DNA of 36,978 bases from an uncultured bacterium (GTDB lineage: Bacteria > Bacillota > Clostridia > Lachnospirales > Lachnospiraceae). A model generated the notes under the pieces. It was not told where the DNA came from. It ran no database searches and saw only the letters and a list, made by a program, of their open reading frames with translations. The position numbers were made by a program, and so were the translations under genes. Below, piece by piece: positions 7,388 to 14,673 of this stretch (within the stretch, counting starts at the first letter, position 1; the number at the start of each line of letters is the position of its first letter). The stretch lies in assembly GCA_947643595.1 (NCBI GenBank), contig CANRWP010000032.1, positions 1 to 36,978 of the forward strand, given 5' to 3'.

Positions 7388-7944
7388 TCTTTTGTCAGAG
7401 AGCCTTTTTTCGCTCTCGTCTTGCTGTAGGCAAACAGTAAGAGCGTACCGATCACACCCGCGGAGATCGCGTTGAGGATCGTCGCTGCCACACCCTGCGT
7501 AAACACCAGGTTGACAGGCTCGGCATAGATCACGATATCTAACACCGGCGCCACGATGATCCAGGCCACTGCGTTGGAAATGATCTGGTATGCGTTGAAC
7601 ATCAGAATATCTTTCACGCCGAAGATGCCTTCCTCCACTTTCAGTCTCGGGTACACAAGACCTGCCCCGAAACATGCAACGCCGCTGGCAACCACCCAGC
7701 TCCACCATGCGGAACCGTACTGCACGGAATCAGACAGAGCGTGACCGATAAAAGCGATGAGCCCCCCCGCTATCGGTCCGAACAGCGCGCCGAAGAACGC
7801 ACCGATACCATAGGCAGTCTGAATCTCCGTCTCAGGAACTCCTGTGGGCACCTTTACATACATGAACAGCAGTGTGAACAGCGCCGCACCCAGGCCTGTC
7901 GCCACGATCGTCTTTGTCTTAAACTCAAACATTTTCTTTTGCAT
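7384..7944 (-). CDS. ECF transporter substrate-binding S component, UPF0397 family
   Basis: A 186-residue membrane protein with five to six hydrophobic segments. The stretch IQTAYGIGAFFGALFGPIAG followed by GHALSDSVQYGSAWWSWV is the signature of UPF0397-type S components of energy-coupling-factor importers. The S component binds the vitamin or related small molecule and docks on the T/A module, which in this window is EcfT plus the fused EcfA at 9705-12256. AAGGAGG lies 9 bases before the ATG. The ligand is not known from sequence. The nearby SAM hydrolase suggests something linked to SAM, methionine or adenosine, but this is association only. It has its own promoter and a structured leader. 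Confidence 0.88.
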   Translation of the reverse strand: MQKKMFEFKTKTIVATGLGAALFTLLFMYVKVPTGVPETEIQTAYGIGAFFGALFGPIAGGLIAFIGHALSDSVQYGSAWWSWVVASGVACFGAGLVYPRLKVEEGIFGVKDILMFNAYQIISNAVAWIIVAPVLDIVIYAEPVNLVFTQGVAATILNAISAGVIGTLLLFAYSKTRAKKGSLTKE

Positions 7945-7963
7945 CTTACATCTCCTCCTTTGT

Positions 7964-8027
7964 CTGCGGAATACCGCCGCAGCGGTTTTTGTCCATGGAG
8001 TCGCGGGATATACACGCTTTCCCCGAC
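7964..8027 (-). promoter_or_regulatory. structured leader of the ECF S component
   Basis: The transcript leader is about 115 bases from the likely start to the ATG. It holds one stem pairing 8021-8027 with 8000-8007 (GTCGGGG with CCCGCGAC, one bulge, 13-base loop) and a perfect 6-base stem CTGCGG/CCGCAG at 7964-7982 that ends just before the ribosome binding site (7953-7959). I compared it from memory with TPP, FMN, cobalamin, THF and SAM riboswitches and found no matching core. It may still be an unrecognised sensor or attenuator. Confidence 0.35.
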
Positions 8028-8065
8028 TTCGGTATCATTCTTTTGCAGAATATACTGCCACAAAA

Positions 8066-8094
8066 AGAGTACATAATATTGATGACTTTGTCAA
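8066..8094 (-). promoter_or_regulatory. promoter of the ECF S component
   Basis: On the minus strand there is a perfect -35 TTGACA (8089-8094), a 17-base spacer and TACTCT as -10 (8066-8071, four of six). It is back to back with the promoter of the divergent lipoprotein gene. Confidence 0.5.
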
Positions 8095-8111
8095 GTTCCG
8101 ATATAATTTCA

Positions 8112-8140
8112 TTGTCAAAACAATGTTATCATGCTATAGT
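8112..8140 (+). promoter_or_regulatory. promoter of the lipoprotein gene
   Basis: -35 TTGTCA (8112-8117), 17-base spacer, -10 TATAGT (8135-8140), each five of six matches. The -35 lies inside a small inverted repeat, CATTGT and ACAATG, at 8110-8125, which could be an operator. The leader to the ATG is about 65 bases. Confidence 0.65.
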
Positions 8141-8213
8141 GAGTACGCACAGATGATCTCTATTCTTCTTGATCTGTGCACCGACAATATAAAAACGAAA
8201 GGAAAAAAGTACA

Positions 8214-8753
8214 ATGAAACACTACAAAAAAATATCTGCGCTCCTCCTGGCTGCAGTGCTCGCATTTGCCATGATCGGCTGCGGCAGTTCAGCCGCTCCC
8301 GAGGATACGGCTGCCGAACAATTTGGAGCGGAAACGGAAGAAACCGGAACGGAGGAGGATGAAGAGTCTCCGGAAGCTGCAGAACCCGAGACGACGACGG
8401 ACGACGAGCCTGCAGAAGCTGCAGAACCTGAGGCGGCAGACAATGAGCCCGCAGAAACCACGGAGCCCGAAACTGCGGACGACGAGCCCGCAGAAGCACC
8501 TGCAAAAGAAACCGAATACAAAAACGGCACCACAACGGTTCTGGCAGATGACGGATATTATTACTATGAGTTCAAATTTGTGGACGGCGAACTTGTCTTC
8601 GGGGACCTGGAGAGCGAGGAAGGCAAGGGCGGCTGGGGCGAAGGTACCGGTTACGATATCGAAAAGTGTCCGTTTTACGGCATGACAGTCGAAGAAATCA
8701 AAGAGAAACTGGAAAACGATAATTATTCCGTCACTATCCAGAGCGCGGAGTAA
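8214..8753 (+). CDS. small acidic lipoprotein with Glu/Ala/Pro repeats
   Basis: A 179-residue secreted lipoprotein of unknown function. Residues 1-22 form a signal peptide ending in the lipobox AMIGC, so Cys23 is lipidated and the protein is anchored outside the membrane. Residues 24-101 are a very acidic, low-complexity linker that contains four 13-residue repeats of the type DDEPAEAAEPEAA. Residues 102-179 look folded: a VLADDGYYYYEFKFVDGELVFGD strand-rich part (aromatic) and a C-terminal helix with YGMTVEEIKEKLENDNYSV. This domain is unknown to me. It is the only plus-strand gene among the ECF genes and splits the S component from the T/A module. AAAGGA lies 10 bases before the ATG. Confidence 0.85.
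   Translation: MKHYKKISALLLAAVLAFAMIGCGSSAAPEDTAAEQFGAETEETGTEEDEESPEAAEPETTTDDEPAEAAEPEAADNEPAETTEPETADDEPAEAPAKETEYKNGTTTVLADDGYYYYEFKFVDGELVFGDLESEEGKGGWGEGTGYDIEKCPFYGMTVEEIKEKLENDNYSVTIQSAE
8361..8516 (+). repeat. four tandem 39-bp units encoding the acidic linker
   Basis: Residues 50-101 of the lipoprotein fall into four units of 13 residues (39 bases). The last three are closest, each starting D-(D/N)-E-P-A-E; the first is diverged (EESPEAAEPETTT). The unit number could vary between strains by slippage. Confidence 0.7.
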
Positions 8754-8765
8754 AATGGGCAGGGA

Positions 8766-8790
8766 CGGAATGGCAGATCCTGCTATTCCG
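8766..8790. terminator. hairpin between convergent lipoprotein and SAM hydrolase genes
   Basis: CGGAATGGCAG (8766-8776) pairs with CTGCTATTCCG (8780-8790): an 11-base stem with one G-U pair and a 3-base loop. It sits between two convergent stops. No T-run follows on either strand, so it may act weakly or only protect the 3' end. Confidence 0.4.
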
Positions 8791-8827
8791 CCTCTGATAC
8801 AATTTCAGCTCAGCAATCATTAAACAA

Positions 8828-9670
8828 TCAATGCACAAACTCCACCGTCCACTCCGGTCCGTAACTCAGTCCGTACTGCTCACAGAAGCTCCCCTGGGAG
8901 ACTGCCAGCGCAACTTTCATCAGCTCGTTGTTGTAGACCATCGGCGCGCCTTTCTCGGCGTAGCCGAAACTCTTGTGGAACAGCACTTTCTGATCAAAAA
9001 CAGCCTTCCCGTCATGCCGAACCGTCACCTGCACATCCTGTCCGTAGGAAAACCCTGCCTCCTCAAAGGCTTTGAGCGGAATGTTTGTCCACAGGTTTCC
9101 GAAATTCGGATCGTTGATCTCAAAGATCCCCTGCACTTTTCCCTCTTCGATAACAGGTTCTAAGATCTCATGCTCCACGATCTCCTCCACCGGATACTCG
9201 GGGCCTACCCCCTCGAAATCGATGATACCGCTGGCAAGGCGCGCCGCCGTGTAGCCGAACAGATCCCGTCCGTGGAAAATCGCAACTCCCTCCGTTCCCT
9301 TTCCGCGCAGACGGTTGACGCTCTCGTCGATCTCCCGCACCGCCTCGATGCCGATAAATCGCTTCACATGGGTCAGGGAGCCGTTGTCCGGCGTCACAAT
9401 ATAGTAGCCGTCCACGGTCTTCGCCACACAGGCGCGACGCTTCGTGCCGACCCCGGGATCCACCACCGAGACGTAGATCGTACCCTCGGGCCAAAACTGT
9501 AAACTCTGGTACAGGCGGTAACTGGCGCTCCACGTATCATACTGAGGAAGCTCATGGGTCCCGTCCATGATCTCCAGCTCCCTGTCCACGGTCTTCACCA
9601 CCCCGTACATGGAGCTCACCGCTCCCTCCTTGTAAGTAAAATCGGTCTGAAATACTAAAATTGGTTTCAT
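8828..9670 (-). CDS. SAM hydrolase (S-adenosyl-L-methionine hydroxide adenosyltransferase, DUF62)
   Basis: A 280-residue soluble enzyme of the DUF62 family, which splits SAM to adenosine and methionine using water and is related to the bacterial fluorinase and chlorinase. Family features seen are the N-terminal FQTDF, VSVVDPGVGTKRR with Asp and Arg seven residues apart, PDNGSLT, and AIFHGRDLF with the third catalytic residue His. The Asp-Arg-His set is that described for the archaeal hydrolase. The C-terminal beta-barrel domain begins near residue 165 (VQGIFEINDPNFGNLWTNI). A strong AAGGAG precedes the ATG. It lies 34 bases after ecfT in the same direction, so it is probably in the ecfA-ecfT transcript. 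Halogenase activity is unlikely. The physiological reason for the link to an ECF importer is unknown. Confidence 0.9.
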   Translation of the reverse strand: MKPILVFQTDFTYKEGAVSSMYGVVKTVDRELEIMDGTHELPQYDTWSASYRLYQSLQFWPEGTIYVSVVDPGVGTKRRACVAKTVDGYYIVTPDNGSLTHVKRFIGIEAVREIDESVNRLRGKGTEGVAIFHGRDLFGYTAARLASGIIDFEGVGPEYPVEEIVEHEILEPVIEEGKVQGIFEINDPNFGNLWTNIPLKAFEEAGFSYGQDVQVTVRHDGKAVFDQKVLFHKSFGYAEKGAPMVYNNELMKVALAVSQGSFCEQYGLSYGPEWTVEFVH

Positions 9671-9704
9671 ATTTTTCTCCTTGTATATTTTTTATATTTT
9701 ATAT

Positions 9705-10538
9705 TCAAACAAACGGATTCCAGAACCTCGATCCGTTCACAAAAAACGATAAACTCAGGGATCCCGCCAGAATAAACGCCCCGAACACCAGCGCCCCCCA
9801 GTCTCCTCTCCTCAGAGGCTTCGCCACGTACCAGGTCCTCTTCTTATGTTTTCCAAATCCCCGCAGATCCATCGCGTTGCTGATCAGTTCGATCCGGTCC
9901 AGCGTGGAGAATATCAATGGGATACAGATATTCATCGTATTCTTCACCCGAACGCCCAGCTTCTCTTTCTTGGACAGATCCAGTCCCCTGCTCTGCTGCG
10001 CCACGGCGATATCCTGGTAACTGCGGATCATATCCGGAAAATAACGCAGCGTCAGCGACAGCGCGTAAGCCGCCTTATAGCTCACCCCGATCCTGCTCAG
10101 GGAAGCCGCAAACTCGCTGGGGTTGGTCGTCAGGAGAAAGATCATCCCCAGAGGCACCACGGAGGCGTACTTCGTCGTCTTTGTGATCTGGTATAAGAGC
10201 TGCTCTTTTGTCACCACATAGAAGTCCGTGATCCGGAACAGTTCATGCCTCGTCCCGTAGATCTCCGTGCCGTAAGTCGGACTGAACAGAAACGTCAAAA
10301 GAAAGTTCATCAGCAGGAAGATGATGACATAGATCAGCATGATCTTGATCTGCTTAAACTGAAGCCCCGAAGCCTTAAAGATAATTCCCGACACGATCAT
10401 GACAAACAGGATATACCGGATATCGTAGGAGAACATCACCGAGAACGTCATAAAAATAAAACAGAACAGTTTTGTCAGTCCCGACAGGTTAAAGATAAAA
10501 TTGTCTCTGTCTACGTAGTCAAAAAGTTTTGCCTTCAT
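9705..10538 (-). CDS. ecfT: ECF transporter transmembrane component (EcfT)
   Basis: A 277-residue membrane protein that couples ATP hydrolysis by the A subunits to the S component. It has four to six hydrophobic segments between residues 20 and 130 and near the C-terminus. The cytoplasmic coupling region carries the two Ala-Arg-Gly-type signatures, here AQQSRGLD (about 189-196) and AMDLRGFG (about 226-233). The ATG overlaps the ecfA stop by four bases, so the two are made together. It belongs to the YkoC-like group used with fused ATPases. The likely S partner is the UPF0397 protein at 7384-7944. Confidence 0.9.
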   Translation of the reverse strand: MKAKLFDYVDRDNFIFNLSGLTKLFCFIFMTFSVMFSYDIRYILFVMIVSGIIFKASGLQFKQIKIMLIYVIIFLLMNFLLTFLFSPTYGTEIYGTRHELFRITDFYVVTKEQLLYQITKTTKYASVVPLGMIFLLTTNPSEFAASLSRIGVSYKAAYALSLTLRYFPDMIRSYQDIAVAQQSRGLDLSKKEKLGVRVKNTMNICIPLIFSTLDRIELISNAMDLRGFGKHKKRTWYVAKPLRRGDWGALVFGAFILAGSLSLSFFVNGSRFWNPFV

Positions 10539-12256
10539 GCCCGCATGTTCCTCCTCTCATAGTCGATAAACTTCTGCACAAACCCTTCCGCGTCCTCTAT
10601 CCCCGTCAGCTTCGCCAGCTCGTAGAGAGATGTCACTTTCAGGTTCGCGGCCCCCGCGATCTCCTCGTTCGTCAATATCTCCACCGCACTGGCATCCCCG
10701 ATCTTCTTCCCATCCGAAATTACGATCGCATGGGATGTGTACTCCAACATCAGGTGCATGTCGTGGGTGATCATCAGGATCGTCACCCCGGATTCATTCA
10801 GACTCTTCAAAAATTCCATGATCTCCGTGTAGTGGTGGTAGTCCTGCCCCGCCGTGGGCTCGTCCAGTATCAGTATCTTCGGATCCATCACCAGCATGGA
10901 CGCGATCGTCACCCTCTTCTTCTGGCCGTAGCTCAGCGCGGATATGGGCCACTTTTTAAACGGTGAGAGACCGCAGATCTTTAACGCCTTCTCCACCCGC
11001 TCCGCGATCACGTCCTCCGGCACATCGTTCAGGCGAAGCCCCAGCGCCGCCTCATCGAAGATCATCGGCTTACAGATCATCTGGTTCGGATTCTGCATCA
11101 CGTAGCTGATGATCTTCGACCGCTCCTTGATCGTCTGCCCCTTCATATCCTCGCCGTCGTAGAGAAGCCTGCCGCTGTCCTCGCCTACAAACCCGCAGAT
11201 CACCTTCGCCAACGTGCTCTTTCCCGCGCCGTTGGTGCCTACGATGCTCACCATCTCCCCCTCGCGTATCTCGAAATTGATATCCTGCAATATCTTTCGC
11301 TTCTTCGTATACTGAAAGTCGAGATGCTCCGCCTCGAGGATCACCGGCCTCTCTTTCTCTTTCGGTTTCTCCTGCAGCTGCCTGTCCCACTTTAACACCG
11401 CATCCTGCACCGCCGGAATATCCAACGTCGTGAGCCTGCCCGCACGATGAGCCTCCTTCACCTCCACGCCCGCATACTTTAACGCCGTCACATAAAGCGG
11501 CTCTCTGATACCGTATTTTCCAAGAATATCCGCCGCCATCATCTGATCCGGCGTCATATCCGCCACAACGCGCCCATCGTTCACCAGCACAATCCTGTCC
11601 ACATCCCGGTACAGCACATCCTCCAGACGATGCTCGATGATGACCACCGTCTTGCGATACTCCCGCCAGACCTTGTCGATCAGATCGATCGCCGTCTTCC
11701 CCGTCGCCGGATCCAGGTTGGCCAGGGGTTCATCGAACAGCAGGATGTCCACATCATCCACCAGAACCCCCGCGAAAGCGACTCTCTGCTTCTGCCCGCC
11801 GGAGAGCTCAAAGGGCGAGGACTTTAAAAGCTGTCCCATGTCCACCATGTCCGCAACTTTCTGCACCGTCTCCTTCATCTCATCCTGTTTCACCAGATCG
11901 TTCTCCAACGCGAAGGCGATGTCCTCCCCTACCGTCAGGCCGATAAACTGCCCATCCGCATCCTGCAGCACCGTCCCCACCCGCTTGGAGAGCTCAAAGA
12001 TATTCATCTCCTGCGTCTCCTTCCCGCAGATCTTCAGGGAACCCTCCACCTTTCCGTGGTAGGAAAAGGGTATCAGCCCGTTCAGGCAGTGTCCCATCGT
12101 GCTCTTCCCGCTGCCGCTTGGTCCCACGATCAACACCTTTTCCCCCTCATAGATCTTCAGGTCGATGTCGTGCAGTGTGGGCTCGGCCTGACTGAAATAC
12201 TGGAATGAAAACTTTTCAAACTCAATGACCGCATTCTTTCTGCCGCTTTCCTCCAT
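10535..12256 (-). CDS. fused ECF transporter ATPase (two ABC domains, YkoD-like)
   Basis: A 573-residue cytoplasmic protein with two complete ABC ATPase domains in one chain. It powers the ECF importer. Domain 1 has Walker A GPSGSGKST (45-53), signature LSGGQKQR (151-158) and Walker B ILLFDEP (171-177). Domain 2 has Walker A GTNGAGKST (340-348), signature LSYGQKKR (441-448) and Walker B ILILDEP (461-467). All nucleotide-binding motifs are intact; the second signature has Tyr in place of the first Gly. The start at 12256 (MEESGRKN) has GGGGGGAG 5 bases upstream and is preferred to 12286. No clear promoter is visible in the 80 bases after serA, so read-through from serCA past the hairpin is possible. 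Confidence 0.92.
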   Translation of the reverse strand: MEESGRKNAVIEFEKFSFQYFSQAEPTLHDIDLKIYEGEKVLIVGPSGSGKSTMGHCLNGLIPFSYHGKVEGSLKICGKETQEMNIFELSKRVGTVLQDADGQFIGLTVGEDIAFALENDLVKQDEMKETVQKVADMVDMGQLLKSSPFELSGGQKQRVAFAGVLVDDVDILLFDEPLANLDPATGKTAIDLIDKVWREYRKTVVIIEHRLEDVLYRDVDRIVLVNDGRVVADMTPDQMMAADILGKYGIREPLYVTALKYAGVEVKEAHRAGRLTTLDIPAVQDAVLKWDRQLQEKPKEKERPVILEAEHLDFQYTKKRKILQDINFEIREGEMVSIVGTNGAGKSTLAKVICGFVGEDSGRLLYDGEDMKGQTIKERSKIISYVMQNPNQMICKPMIFDEAALGLRLNDVPEDVIAERVEKALKICGLSPFKKWPISALSYGQKKRVTIASMLVMDPKILILDEPTAGQDYHHYTEIMEFLKSLNESGVTILMITHDMHLMLEYTSHAIVISDGKKIGDASAVEILTNEEIAGAANLKVTSLYELAKLTGIEDAEGFVQKFIDYERRNMRA

Positions 12257-12289
12257 CGTTTCTCCCCCCTCTTTTTCTTTCTGCATTGC

Positions 12290-12318
12290 GAAAGCACCGA
12301 CTCTTCACCGGTGCTTTC
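12290..12318 (-). terminator. strong hairpin after serA
   Basis: GAAAGCACCG (12290-12299) and CGGTGCTTTC (12309-12318) form a perfect 10-base stem with a 9-base loop between serA and ecfA. On the minus strand the stem is followed by GCAATG rather than a T-run, so it may be a leaky terminator or an RNA-stabilising element. The plus-strand reading has CCCTTTTCT after it. Confidence 0.55.
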
Positions 12319-12336
12319 CCTTTTCTATTACCTCAT

Positions 12337-13500
12337 TTACTTCACAACTCTCACACGGAATACACCCCTGATCGCGCGCAGTTTCTCCACGATATCCTCC
12401 CCCGGCTTCGTCTCCACATCCAGCATTGTGTAGGCTACTTCCCCACGGGATTTATTGGTCATATCAGAGATATTGATGCCCGCCTCACCCAGAACTGACG
12501 TAAATTTCGTGATCATGTTGGCGATATTCTTATGAAACACCGCAATGCGCCCCGCCTTCGTGCAGATACCCATATCACAGTTCGGATAGTTGACAGAATT
12601 GACGATATTGCCGTTCTCCAGGTAATTCCGCAGCTCTTTCACGGCCATTTTCGCGCAGTTATCCTCGGACTCCTCCGTGGAAGCTCCCAGGTGCGGAATG
12701 ACGATACATCCCTCCTGCCCCGCCGTGATCGTATTCGGGAAATCCGTCACATACTTTCTGATCCTGCCGGAGTGGATGCCCTTCAGCACCGCTTTCTCAT
12801 CCATCAGCACATCCCTGGCAAAGTTTAAGAGAATCACGCCCCGCTTCATCTTGGAGACCGCCTCCTCGTTCACCATACCTTTCGTGGCATCCATCAGCGG
12901 CACATGGATCGTGATGATATCGCAGTACTCGTAGATATCATCCACATTCAATACATGGTGCACATCGCGGCTCAAATTCCACGCCGCATCCACCGATACA
13001 TAAGGATCATAGCCGTAAACTTCCATACCCAGATGCTTCGCCGCGTTCGCCACCCGTACGCCGATGGCGCCCAGACCGATGATGCCGAGCTTCTTGCCCT
13101 CCAGCTCTGTCCCGGCGAATTTCTTCTTCTCCTTCTCAGCCGCCTTCGCGATGTCCGCGTTGTCCTGCTCGGACTTCACCCACTCGATGCCGCCCACCAC
13201 GTCGCGGGATGCGAGCAGCATACCGGCAATCACAAGCTCCTTCACGCCGTTGGCGTTCGCCCCTGGCGTGTTGAATACCACGATGCCCTTCTCCGCGCAC
13301 TTTTCCAATGGGATATTGTTGACGCCGGCTCCCGCCCTCGCCACTGCCAGAAGATTTTCCGGCAGATCCATCTCATGCATGGACGCGCTTCTGACTAAAA
13401 TACCGTCCGCTTCCGTTATCTCGTTCGTCTTCGTGTAATCCGGCGTAAACCGGTCAAGCCCCACCTTCGCGATGGGATTCAGGCAATGATATTTATACAT
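12337..13500 (-). CDS. serA: D-3-phosphoglycerate dehydrogenase
   Basis: First step of serine synthesis: 3-phosphoglycerate plus NAD to 3-phosphohydroxypyruvate. The 387-residue protein has the 2-hydroxyacid dehydrogenase layout: the substrate domain with ARAGAGVNNIPLE (about 74-86), the NAD-binding GLGAIG (about 143-148), the catalytic Arg in LLNFARD and the catalytic His in PHLGAST. A C-terminal ACT domain (about 312-387, AGINISDMTNKSRGEVAYTMLD) is the usual site of serine feedback. The acidic partner of the His appears in a short TDFP segment rather than the longer loop of E. coli SerA, as in many clostridial enzymes. It starts 2 bases after the serC stop and is clearly in one operon with it. 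No serB is in the window. Confidence 0.95.
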   Translation of the reverse strand: MYKYHCLNPIAKVGLDRFTPDYTKTNEITEADGILVRSASMHEMDLPENLLAVARAGAGVNNIPLEKCAEKGIVVFNTPGANANGVKELVIAGMLLASRDVVGGIEWVKSEQDNADIAKAAEKEKKKFAGTELEGKKLGIIGLGAIGVRVANAAKHLGMEVYGYDPYVSVDAAWNLSRDVHHVLNVDDIYEYCDIITIHVPLMDATKGMVNEEAVSKMKRGVILLNFARDVLMDEKAVLKGIHSGRIRKYVTDFPNTITAGQEGCIVIPHLGASTEESEDNCAKMAVKELRNYLENGNIVNSVNYPNCDMGICTKAGRIAVFHKNIANMITKFTSVLGEAGINISDMTNKSRGEVAYTMLDVETKPGEDIVEKLRAIRGVFRVRVVK

Positions 13501-13502
13501 AA

Positions 13503-14585
13503 TTATTTATGCTCCTCCTCAAACTTCCGCATGAACGCCACTAACGCCTCCACGCCCTCCTTCGGCATCGCGTTATAGATGGAAGCGCGCATACCGCCAA
13601 CGGTCCTGTGTCCCTTCAGGTTCTCAAACCCAGCCTTCTTCGCCTCCGCCACAAACAGCGCATCCAACTCCGCATCCCCCGTCACAAACGGCACGTTCAT
13701 CAGGGAACGATCCTCCTTTCTGACAGTCCCTTTGAACAGAGCGCTCTCATCCAGAAAATCGTAGAGTATCTTCGCTTTCTCCTCATTGCGGCGCTTCATC
13801 TCCTCCAGCCCGCCCATAGCCTTCAGCCATTTGAATACCTTGCCGCAGATATAGATACCGTAACAGGGAGGCGTATTGTACAGAGAGTCATTGTCCGCAT
13901 GCGTCTTAAACTTCATCATGGTAGGAGTACCGGGCAGCACCTCGTCGGAGATCAGATCCTCCCTGATGATCACGATCTGCACGCCCGCAGGTCCCACGTT
14001 TTTCTGCACGCCCGCGTAGATCACACCGTATTTTGTCACATCCACCGGCTCGGACAAAAAACAGGAAGATACATCCGCCACAAGGATCTTTCCCTTCGTA
14101 TTCGGCAGCGTATGGTACCTGGTGCCGTAGATCGTGTTGTTCTCACAGATATAGACATAGTCCAGATCGTCGGGAATATCCAGATCGGAACAGTCCGGTA
14201 TGTAGGAGAAAGTCTGATCCGCGGAGGATGCCAGTTCCAGAGCCTCTCCAAAGATCTTCGCCTCCTGATAAGCCTTCTTCGCCCACTGACCGGTCAGAAT
14301 ATAGCCCGCCTTTCTGTTTTTCATCAGGTTCATCGGCACGGACGCAAAAAGAAGACTTGCGCCGCCCTGCAGAAACAGTACCTTGTAGTTATCGGGAATG
14401 TTCATCAGCTCCCGCAGATCCGCCTCCGCCTCTTTGATGATCTTATCATACACTTTGGAGCGATGGCTCATCTCCATCACGGACATCCCGCATCCCTCAT
14501 AGTCCAACATCTCATCAGCCGCTTCTCTCAGCACTTCCTCCGGAAGCACCGCAGGGCCGGCCGAAAAATTATATACTCTCGCCAT
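13503..14585 (-). CDS. serC: phosphoserine aminotransferase
   Basis: Second step of serine synthesis: converts 3-phosphohydroxypyruvate and glutamate to phosphoserine and 2-oxoglutarate, with pyridoxal phosphate. The 360-residue length is standard. Hallmarks are the N-terminal VYNFSAGPAVLPEEVL, the phosphate-binding LQGGASLLF near residue 72, a VADVSSCFLSEP segment and the PLP lysine in YAGVQKNVGPAG near residue 193. GGGAGG lies 8 bases upstream of the ATG. It has its own near-consensus promoter and is the first gene of serC-serA. Confidence 0.97.
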   Translation of the reverse strand: MARVYNFSAGPAVLPEEVLREAADEMLDYEGCGMSVMEMSHRSKVYDKIIKEAEADLRELMNIPDNYKVLFLQGGASLLFASVPMNLMKNRKAGYILTGQWAKKAYQEAKIFGEALELASSADQTFSYIPDCSDLDIPDDLDYVYICENNTIYGTRYHTLPNTKGKILVADVSSCFLSEPVDVTKYGVIYAGVQKNVGPAGVQIVIIREDLISDEVLPGTPTMMKFKTHADNDSLYNTPPCYGIYICGKVFKWLKAMGGLEEMKRRNEEKAKILYDFLDESALFKGTVRKEDRSLMNVPFVTGDAELDALFVAEAKKAGFENLKGHRTVGGMRASIYNAMPKEGVEALVAFMRKFEEEHK

Positions 14586-14641
14586 TGTTATTCCTCCCGT
14601 CTTTTTCGGTTCACATACAACAGAATCTTCATCAAATATTT

Positions 14642-14670
14642 ATTCTACCTTTTCAAAACGGAGAAGTCAA
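14642..14670 (-). promoter_or_regulatory. promoter of serC-serA
   Basis: On the minus strand: -35 TTGACT (14665-14670), 17-base spacer, -10 TAGAAT (14642-14647), each five of six. It begins 4 bases after the transpeptidase stop. The leader of about 50 bases is too short for a T-box. Confidence 0.75.
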
Positions 14671-14673
14671 CTC

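Noticed and set aside
6683..7708. 341-residue version of the MBL hydrolase
   Set aside because: The first 107 codons are out-of-frame sequence of the ECF S-component gene; the real start is the coupled ATG at 7387.
7945..8094. TPP or FMN riboswitch before the ECF S component
   Set aside because: The CTGAGA and ACCTGA boxes of TPP and the AGGGGTCAGT box of FMN riboswitches are absent.
8828..9670. SAM-dependent halogenase (fluorinase/chlorinase)
   Set aside because: The Asp-Arg-His set of the hydrolase family is present and there is no halometabolite gene context.
14586..14641. T-box leader for serine, or for ilv/leu genes at 31119-31222 and 33775-33830
   Set aside because: The leaders are 20-60 bases, too short for a T-box, and the conserved TGGNACCGCG box is not present.
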